Shown here piece by piece: positions 48,745 through 53,166 of a DNA stretch of 53,166 nt. The DNA lies in contig DASTPP010000080.1 in NCBI GenBank assembly GCA_035762175.1, positions 1-53,166 of the forward strand, in the 5' to 3' direction. Position numbers and translations under genes: made by a program. Below the pieces are notes generated by a model. It was not told the origin of the DNA, searched no databases, and saw only the letters and a program-made list of their open reading frames with translations. The DNA is from DASTPP01 sp035762175 (GTDB lineage: Bacteria > Myxococcota_A > Polyangia > Polyangiales > Polyangiaceae). Position 1 is the first letter of the stretch. Each line of letters begins with the position of its first letter.

Positions 48745-49691
48745 TCGGCGGCTGGCTTTCGGGTCTGGGCGCGCGCCTCGTAGCGGGCGCGGGCGGCGTC
48801 GGGCGGCGGGGCGAAGGGGCGCGGCAGGGCCTGCGCGGGCGGCGGGTCGGCGCGGCCCGGGGGGCGGCCGTTCGGCGGCCGCTCGGGCGAGGCGCGGGCG
48901 CAGTAGCGGCCGACGAGCTTGGCGAGCTCGGGCGTGTGCAGCGGGTGCCCGACGGCGGCCTGCGTGCCGGCGTCGCGGGCGGCGTCGGCGATGGCGGCCT
49001 TGAGCCACTCGGGCTTCTTGCCGGACGTGGCGGCGGCGCCGGCGAGCTGCGCGGCGAGACGGGGCGTGGCGACGTCAGCGAGCGGGGGGTGGCTCTGCAG
49101 CTCGGTCAAGAGCTCGGCCGCGAGGGGGTCGCTCGTGCCGCCCTCGTGCGCGCTCGCGTGTGCATGCGTGCCCGCGCCCTGTGTGTGTGTGAAATTCTCT
49201 TCTCTCTTCTCTTTAAGAGCAACGTCCGTGCCGTCACGATTCGTGACGCCGACGTGACCTTTCGTCACGACTCGTGACGCGACCCCGGGGGGTACGTCAC
49301 GAGTCGTGACCGGCGTGGGACATTCCGTCACGAATCGTGACTTGGCCGCGTCTCGCTCGCGTTGGGCCCTCTTTCGCGCGGCGGGGCTCTGCGCGGCGTC
49401 CTGGGCGGCGTCGAAGTCACGAATCGTGACGAGACCGCCCGCGACCGTCACGGCGCGAGACGCGACGAGCGCGGGGAAGTGCTTTTTGACGACGGGGAGC
49501 GGGACGCCCGTCAGGCCCGCGACGGCGGCCTCGGCGCCGAGCTCGCCGACGGCGACCGAGCCGCTCGGCCCGGCCTCGATCCACAGGGCCCGGAAGATGG
49601 CCTGCGCCTGCCACGAAAGGGCGTGCCAGTCGACGCCGCCGCCCCGGTAGGCTTTGACGCAAGGGGCTTGTGTGTAATCGAGGCCGAACAT
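48741..49691 (-). CDS. Putative replication initiator containing an origin-like array
   Basis: The 316-residue product starts MFGLDYTQAPCVKAYRGGG and has a winged-helix-like N-terminal domain (WQAQAIFRALWIEAGP, LTGVPLPVVKKHFPALVASR, VTVAGGLVTIRDF). The middle part is low-complexity and lies over five 15-bp DNA palindromes (49233-49430). The C-terminal domain (LLTELQSHPPLADVATPRLA, KPEWLKAAIADAARDAGT) is helical and may contact the helicase. Position directly upstream of dnaB and the array inside the gene are like lambda O. No sequence family is certain, so the initiator role is inferred from context. It is coupled to dnaB by an ATGA overlap. Confidence 0.72.
   Translation of the reverse strand: MFGLDYTQAPCVKAYRGGGVDWHALSWQAQAIFRALWIEAGPSGSVAVGELGAEAAVAGLTGVPLPVVKKHFPALVASRAVTVAGGLVTIRDFDAAQDAAQSPAARKRAQRERDAAKSRFVTECPTPVTTRDVPPGVASRVVTKGHVGVTNRDGTDVALKEKREENFTHTQGAGTHAHASAHEGGTSDPLAAELLTELQSHPPLADVATPRLAAQLAGAAATSGKKPEWLKAAIADAARDAGTQAAVGHPLHTPELAKLVGRYCARASPERPPNGRPPGRADPPPAQALPRPFAPPPDAARARYEARAQTRKPAAE
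49179..49222. other. AT-rich tract next to the palindromes, possible unwinding element
   Basis: A run with a GTGTGTGTGTG block and then GAAATTCTCTTCTCTC is far less GC-rich than anything nearby in the element and lies 11 bases beside the first palindrome. It fits the place of a DNA unwinding element at a phage origin. It is coding, inside the initiator gene. Confidence 0.5.
49233..49430. repeat. Five perfect 15-bp palindromes: probable replication origin iterons
   Basis: GTCACGA-N-TCGTGAC occurs at 49233-49247, 49264-49278, 49296-49310, 49327-49341 and 49416-49430. The arms are identical in all copies, while the centre is T, C, G, A, A. The first four start 31, 32 and 31 bases apart, about three helical turns. 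A half-site is at 49447. The copies fall in two different reading frames of the surrounding gene, so the DNA sequence itself must be conserved. Confidence 0.9.
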
Positions 49692-49701
49692 CCGCGGCGG
49701 G

Positions 49702-50085
49702 TCAGTTCTTCGGGCTCCGGGCCCGGCGGGCCTCGCAGCGAGGGCAGGGGCAGGTCGCCCGGGCGAAGGCGCGGCGCTCGTGCTCGGGCCGCAGCGTCGC
49801 CAGGTAGCGGTGCCCGCCGAGCGGCTCGTACGAGGCGACGAGGCCGATCGCGACGAGCCGCAGGAGTGCGTCGACCGGGCCATACGTCGTCGCGAGGTCG
49901 TCGCCGAAGAGGCGCAGGGCGAACACGGCGACGGCGAAGGGGTGCCGGTCGAGCACGTGTCGGGGCGAGAGGCCGTCCCGGGCCCCCATCCACTCGGCGG
50001 CGAGGCGGAAGGCGCGCGCCCTCGGGCCGCGGTCGGGCGGCATCTCGGGGTGAAAGAACGTCACCTCGACGGTCTCGGGCTTCAC
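49702..50085 (-). CDS. Small protein with winged-helix-like core and CxCxxC tail
   Basis: The 127-residue product begins MKPETVEVTFFHPEMPP and has a helical core (LSPRHVLDRHPFAVAVFALR, DALLRLVAIGLVASYEP, YLATLRPEHERRAFARAT) like a winged helix. It ends with a CPCPRCEARR motif that may bind zinc. It starts at GTG 50085 with a GTGA overlap to the upstream gene and lies 10 bases before the initiator ATG. A regulator of early genes or a replication accessory factor is possible; I do not recognise a family. Confidence 0.65.
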   Translation of the reverse strand: MKPETVEVTFFHPEMPPDRGPRARAFRLAAEWMGARDGLSPRHVLDRHPFAVAVFALRLFGDDLATTYGPVDALLRLVAIGLVASYEPLGGHRYLATLRPEHERRAFARATCPCPRCEARRARSPKN

Positions 50086-50567
50086 GCGCCTTTCCTTTCT
50101 TCGGCCGGCGGGGCGTCGAGCGTCTCGAGCACGGCGAGGCCCTCGGGGGTCAGGGCCCAGACGGTGCGGCCGCTCGGGGCCTCCCCCGCCGGGGCGACGA
50201 GGCCCGCGCGCGCGGCGGCCCGCATGCGCCGGTCGGTGCCCTCGTCGTCGCTCCCCGCCGGGAGCGGCCCGCGCTCGGCGATGGCGCGCAACAGGGGCAG
50301 CCACCGGAGGCGGTTTTGCCCGCGCGTCGTGACGCGCCAGCCCGAGCCCGAGGCCTCGGCGAGGCGGTGGCCCTCGAGCCAGGCGAGCGTCGGCGCGAGC
50401 GCCGAGAGCGAGACCTGAAGGCCCACCTCGGCCGAGAGGGCCCGGGCGAGGTCGAACGCCCGCGCCCGCCCGCCCCGCGCCCCGAGCAGGGCGAGCACGC
50501 GGCCCGCGTTCGCGCTCGGCAGGTCGAGCGACACCGAGACGCCGAGGCGTGCGCGTTCCGGTTTCAC
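50082..50567 (-). CDS. Small protein with two winged-helix-like units
   Basis: The 161-residue product contains two related helix-rich segments: GRVLALLGARGGRARAFDLA with LAWLEGHRLAEASGSGWRVT, and RWLPLLRAIAERGPLP with MRAAARAGLVAPAGEA and VWALTPEGLAVLETL. Both look like winged-helix folds ending in a beta-wing. This suggests DNA binding. It begins MKPE like its downstream neighbour, from GTG 50567, overlapping the upstream stop. No named family is evident. Confidence 0.65.
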   Translation of the reverse strand: MKPERARLGVSVSLDLPSANAGRVLALLGARGGRARAFDLARALSAEVGLQVSLSALAPTLAWLEGHRLAEASGSGWRVTTRGQNRLRWLPLLRAIAERGPLPAGSDDEGTDRRMRAAARAGLVAPAGEAPSGRTVWALTPEGLAVLETLDAPPAEERKGA

Positions 50568-51382
50568 GCGGCCCTCGCTTCCGCCGGCGGGGGCGCGAGC
50601 TTGGGGTAGGGCAGCGACGAGGGCAGGTGCTTTTTGGCCGCCCCGGTGAGCCCCCACGCGTAGCGGTGGGGGCCCGGGTTGCGCAGCGGGCGCGTCACCC
50701 ACGGCACCCACAGCCGCAGCCACTGGGCGGGGTCGACGACGCCGGCGGCCCCGAGGGGCCACGCGCCGTGCCGCTCGAGCAGCTCGGCGGCGTAGCGGCG
50801 GCCGCGCTCGCCGGCCCGGACCTTCGAGAGCGCCCGGGCGCTGAGCACCGTCCCGTCGGGCAAGACGCGCTGCGTGCGGGGCGTCGCCCGGCCGAGGTAG
50901 GCCGCGTTGTGCGCCTGGTAGATGGTGCCGACGTGGCCGCCGAAGACGACGGCGCCCGCGGCGCTCGTGCGGGGGCAGGGGTCCGAGTGGCTGACGAGCG
51001 CGACGAACCCCGAGCGGCGCAGCAGCTCGAAGACGCGCGCGAGGAACCACGTCTCCCCGTTCGCCTCGACGCCGTCGAGCAGGACGAAGCGCCCGAGCTC
51101 GGCGCGCTCGAGGCCCCGGCCGGGCAGGCACGAGAGCACGCCCTCCCGCATCGGGTGGCTGACGACGGCGACGCCGGCGAGCTCGCCCCCGCGGCGGTAG
51201 AGCCCGAAGCGCGCCCGCGCCGCCGGGTAGCTCCCGCTGTAGTGGTGCGCCTCGACGAAGGCCCTCGCCTCGCGGTCGGTGGCGATGGGCGCGACCTCGT
51301 AGCGGCGCGTGTCGATGACCTCGCGGGCGGGGCGGTAGCTGTCGCGCCCCCCGCGCCAGCGCTGGCAGGCGGGCGCGATCAA
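50564..51382 (-). CDS. Mom-like DNA modification protein (GNAT fold)
   Basis: The 272-residue product resembles the phage Mom family, whose Mu member converts adenine to N6-methylcarbamoyl-adenine to evade restriction. Matching features are EAHHYSGSYPAARARFGLYR, a strand with GVAVVSHPM, GRFVLLDGVEANGETWFLAR with the following helix, LVSHSDPCP, and GGHVGTIYQAHNAAYLGR near the end of the domain. The start is probably TTG 51382, which overlaps the upstream stop as TTGA; no ATG fits. It lies in the early operon together with the C5 methyltransferase, so the element likely modifies its own DNA in two ways. The family match is from memory of motif order. Confidence 0.68.
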   Translation of the reverse strand: MIAPACQRWRGGRDSYRPAREVIDTRRYEVAPIATDREARAFVEAHHYSGSYPAARARFGLYRRGGELAGVAVVSHPMREGVLSCLPGRGLERAELGRFVLLDGVEANGETWFLARVFELLRRSGFVALVSHSDPCPRTSAAGAVVFGGHVGTIYQAHNAAYLGRATPRTQRVLPDGTVLSARALSKVRAGERGRRYAAELLERHGAWPLGAAGVVDPAQWLRLWVPWVTRPLRNPGPHRYAWGLTGAAKKHLPSSLPYPKLAPPPAEARAA

Positions 51383-51888
51383 GGCGAACCGTCCTTCGCC
51401 GGCGGGTACCAGGCGACGTCGAGCGGGTCGACGTCGGGCGGGCATTGGGCCCGGCGCCAGCCGAGCGACTCGAAGACGAGGGCGCCCCAGGGGGCGAGGA
51501 AGAGGTCGTCCCCCTCGATGCGCTCGCCCCACATGTTGACCCCGACCATGGACACCGACGCCGGCCCGTGCGGGTTGATGTGTCGGGTCGTCTCGGTGAG
51601 GCTCCGGAGGCGCCCGCCGAAGTCTTTAAAGAAGTCGTCCGGCGGCCGCTCGCCGCCGTACACGAGGACGGCCCCGCGCGTCGCGCTCTCGCGCCCGGAC
51701 CACCCGCGTCGCGAGCCGAGCATGGCCCGGGCCTCGTCTCGGTTTTTGCGGGACGAGACCTTGCGACCCGTCACCGCGACGACGAGGCCGCGGGGCGTAA
51801 GGATTGCGGCGCCGCCGTCCTCGTCGACGCGGCGCTCGAGCTCGCGTAGATGCGCGAGGCCCGCCTCCCTCGACCATGCGGCCCTCAC
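51379..51888 (-). CDS. Unknown element protein
   Basis: The 169-residue product has a helical N-terminus (LAHLRELERRVDEDGGAAI), a beta region (LVVAVTGRKVSSRKNRDEAR) and the C-terminal block SVSMVGVNMWGERIEGDDLF followed by LAPWGALVFESLGWRR. It is coupled on both sides by four-base overlaps (GTG 51888). I do not recognise a family. The position directly before the Mom-like gene could mean a partner role, like Com or other accessory proteins, but nothing in its sequence shows that. Confidence 0.6.
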   Translation of the reverse strand: MRAAWSREAGLAHLRELERRVDEDGGAAILTPRGLVVAVTGRKVSSRKNRDEARAMLGSRRGWSGRESATRGAVLVYGGERPPDDFFKDFGGRLRSLTETTRHINPHGPASVSMVGVNMWGERIEGDDLFLAPWGALVFESLGWRRAQCPPDVDPLDVAWYPPAKDGSP

Positions 51889-52331
51889 GACGCCACGTCC
51901 TTCCGGGCGGCGAGGTCGAGCGCGAGCGCGCCGGCCCGGGCGCCGAGCTCGTCGATCTCGGCGACGAGGCCCCGCGCCTGGCGGGCCTCGGGGCCCGAGC
52001 CCTCGGCGAGGCGGGCGAGGGCCTTTCGGGCCCGGGCGAGGCCGGCGACGGCCCGGCCGGCGAGGTCGGCCGGGGCGGGCGCGCCGCCCTGCTTGAAGAA
52101 GATGCGCGCCGGCTCCCACTCCCACTCGTCGACCTCGAGCACGACGGCGGGCCGCACGGTGACGCCGTCGCGCCGGGCGACTTCGACCCGCGAGGGCGCC
52201 ATGGAGGGGCGCGCGGGCCCGTAGCGCCCGAGCAGCGCGGCCTCGGCGGCGGCCTCGGGCGAGTCGGTTTCAAAGCTGCCGAGGCGCGCCAGCGCCCCCG
52301 CGACCTCGGCGAAGACCTCGTAGCGGGCCAT
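51885..52331 (-). CDS. Unknown element protein
   Basis: The 148-residue product begins MARYEVFAEVAGALARLGSF, a beta-alpha unit, continues with ETDSPEAAAEAALLGRYGPA and VVLEVDEWEWEPARIFF, and ends in long amphipathic helices that could form a coiled coil (VAGLARARKALARLAEGSG, LVAEIDELGARAGALAL). Start and stop overlap both neighbours by one and four bases. Function unknown. Confidence 0.6.
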   Translation of the reverse strand: MARYEVFAEVAGALARLGSFETDSPEAAAEAALLGRYGPARPSMAPSRVEVARRDGVTVRPAVVLEVDEWEWEPARIFFKQGGAPAPADLAGRAVAGLARARKALARLAEGSGPEARQARGLVAEIDELGARAGALALDLAARKDVAS

Positions 52332-52771
52332 CACTCCGCCGCCTCGCTTTCCGTAGCGGCCCCGAGGCCGTCGAGCCCGGCGAGCAGGAGCGCGACGACG
52401 CGGGCGGCCGCCTCTTCGTCGGTGGGCCCGACGAGGGGGCGGCGGATGGCCGAGCGGGCGCAGGCGGCCATGGCCGACGGGGCGAGCGCGTCGGCGGTCC
52501 GCAGGGCGCTCTCGAGCTTGCCCTGGGTGGCGCGCAGGAAGGCCTCGCGGTCGGGCGCGGCGAGGTAGAGCCGCACCGCCGAGTAGCAGAGGGCCTGCGG
52601 GAGGCGGAAGGGAGGCAGGCGCGCGAAGTCGTGCGAGAGGCGGGCCGCCGCGTCGCGCATCTCGGCCGCGAGCGAGCGCACGGGCGCCGTGCACCCGAGC
52701 CGCGAGCGCACCCGGTCGTAGTCGCGGGCGAGGTCGCGAAGGGCCTCGAGCCGCCCGTCGAGGGCCCTCAC
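52331..52771 (-). CDS. Unknown helical element protein
   Basis: The 146-residue product is predicted to be almost fully helical: ALDGRLEALRDLARDYDRVR, SLAAEMRDAAARLSHDFARL, ALCYSAVRLYLAAPDREAFL and AARVVALLLAGLDGLG. It starts at GTG 52771, overlapping the preceding stop. There is no recognisable motif. It may be a structural or recombination accessory protein. Confidence 0.6.
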   Translation of the reverse strand: MRALDGRLEALRDLARDYDRVRSRLGCTAPVRSLAAEMRDAAARLSHDFARLPPFRLPQALCYSAVRLYLAAPDREAFLRATQGKLESALRTADALAPSAMAACARSAIRRPLVGPTDEEAAARVVALLLAGLDGLGAATESEAAE

Positions 52772-53079
52772 AGGCCCACCGCCCTTCGCACGTCGGCCGC
52801 CGCCCGGCGCTTCTGGTCGGCCAGGCGGTCGAGCAGCGCGGCGAGCTTGTCGCCGAGCGAGGCGAGGGCCTCCGAGCGCGTGCCGCCCGCGCCGATGAGC
52901 TTGTCGGAGGCGAGCCGGTCGTCGGCGCCGTAGAGCAGGGCCTCGTAGCCGCCGCCGTCCTGGGCGTCGGCCTCGGCGAAGCGCACGCCCACGACCTCGC
53001 CGAGCGCCTCGCTCGCCGTGGCCGCGACCTCGGCGAGGGCCCCGAGCGCCCGCTCGAGCGCCGCGTCCGCGGGGCTCAC
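52768..53079 (-). CDS. Small unknown element protein
   Basis: The 103-residue product has a helical N-terminus (ALERALGALAEVAATASEAL), a middle beta region (VVGVRFAEADAQDGGGYEAL) and a C-terminal helix (LASLGDKLAALLDRLADQKR). I chose GTG 53079, which overlaps the upstream stop as GTGA; an upstream in-frame start would overlap the neighbour more. Function unknown. Confidence 0.58.
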   Translation of the reverse strand: MSPADAALERALGALAEVAATASEALGEVVGVRFAEADAQDGGGYEALLYGADDRLASDKLIGAGGTRSEALASLGDKLAALLDRLADQKRRAAADVRRAVGL

Positions 53080-53165
53080 GCCGGCCTCCCGGCGCCGAAG
53101 AAGAGGTGCAGGCGCCGGGCGCACCGCAGGGCGAAGAAGCGCCGGAGGGCGCCGGCGAGGGCCCG
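53076..53165 (-). CDS. C-terminal fragment of an element gene at the right edge
   Basis: An open frame enters from the right edge on the minus strand and ends at TGA 53078-53076, giving RALAGALRRFFALRCARRLH and a short tail. The GTGA overlap with the next gene matches the rest of the operon, so it is likely a real gene. It cannot be identified. Confidence 0.5.
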   Translation of the reverse strand, partial: RALAGALRRFFALRCARRLHLFFGAGRPA

Positions 53166-53166
53166 G

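Larger units (their letters stand above)
42798..53166. mobile_element. Prophage or integrative element, left part
   Basis: From the tRNA-Val gene to the right edge, every gene lies on the minus strand with minimal gaps: integrase, excisionase-like HTH, C5 methyltransferase, DUF1643, DnaB helicase, replication initiator with an internal origin-like array, winged-helix-like proteins, a Mom-like protein and small unknown genes. These functions are typical of the early region of a temperate phage. No capsid, tail or lysis genes are in view, so an integrative plasmid-like element is not excluded. The right end lies outside the window. Confidence 0.85.

Noticed and set aside
49233..49430. CRISPR-like array
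   Set aside because: The repeats are 15-bp perfect palindromes with 16-17 base spacers inside a gene; CRISPR repeats and spacers are longer and no cas genes are near.

Overview
The window is very GC-rich bacterial DNA. Its gene content points to a myxobacterium or a close relative (Myxococcota, probably Polyangiales-like): a Ser/Thr protein kinase with a PEGA domain next to a TPR/PEGA protein, several lipoproteins with Gly/Ala-rich linkers, a HEAT-repeat secreted protein, and a TonB receptor with a porin. No rRNA or marker long enough for a firm assignment is present, so the lineage is inference.

Layout. Positions 1-3425 hold the end of an unidentified gene, a hairpin-rich gap, a metallo-beta-lactamase-fold lipoprotein, a glutathione peroxidase and a zinc-ribbon protein. 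Positions 3474-5692 are a two-gene unit on the minus strand (AlbA/Schlafen-type ATPase, then a ParA-like ATPase). Positions 5792-9548 are an operon of deoC and two aldehyde dehydrogenases. A long nested palindrome at 9649-9797 separates it from a HEAT-repeat protein. Positions 12387-16750 carry a mini-LysR regulator, methionine aminopeptidase, a SPOR protein, two short-chain dehydrogenases and a NikR homologue. Positions 16989-23105 carry a secreted protein, rpsB-tsf, a polysaccharide deacetylase and a HTH/binding-protein-like regulator. Positions 23386-30298 are a six-gene, translationally coupled cell-envelope operon (binding protein, lipoprotein, porin-like protein, lipoprotein, TonB receptor, lipoprotein). 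Positions 30361-42672 are mostly housekeeping genes (aroC, tsaB, a Crp-family regulator, kinase/PEGA genes, a RodZ-like protein, recO, a DUF971 protein, murJ, engB).

A tRNA-Val(CAC) gene at 42723-42797 is the border of a prophage or related integrative element that fills the rest of the window. All its genes lie on the minus strand in a tight chain of 1-8 base overlaps: small unknown proteins, a Mom-like DNA-modification protein, two winged-helix-like proteins, a replication initiator, a DnaB helicase, a DUF1643 protein, a C5 cytosine methyltransferase, an excisionase-like HTH protein and a tyrosine integrase. No structural genes are in view because the element runs off the right edge.

The two strongest observations are both in the element. 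The initiator gene contains five perfect 15-bp palindromes spaced about three helical turns apart, next to an AT-rich tract, which looks like a lambda-type replication origin inside the initiator gene. The integrase reading frame has no stop before the tRNA and runs through it into host DNA, as described for myxophage Mx8, so integration should change the integrase C-terminus. Other points worth checking are a NikR homologue without its usual nickel ligands, a ParA-like protein lacking the signature lysine, and the six-gene envelope operon.
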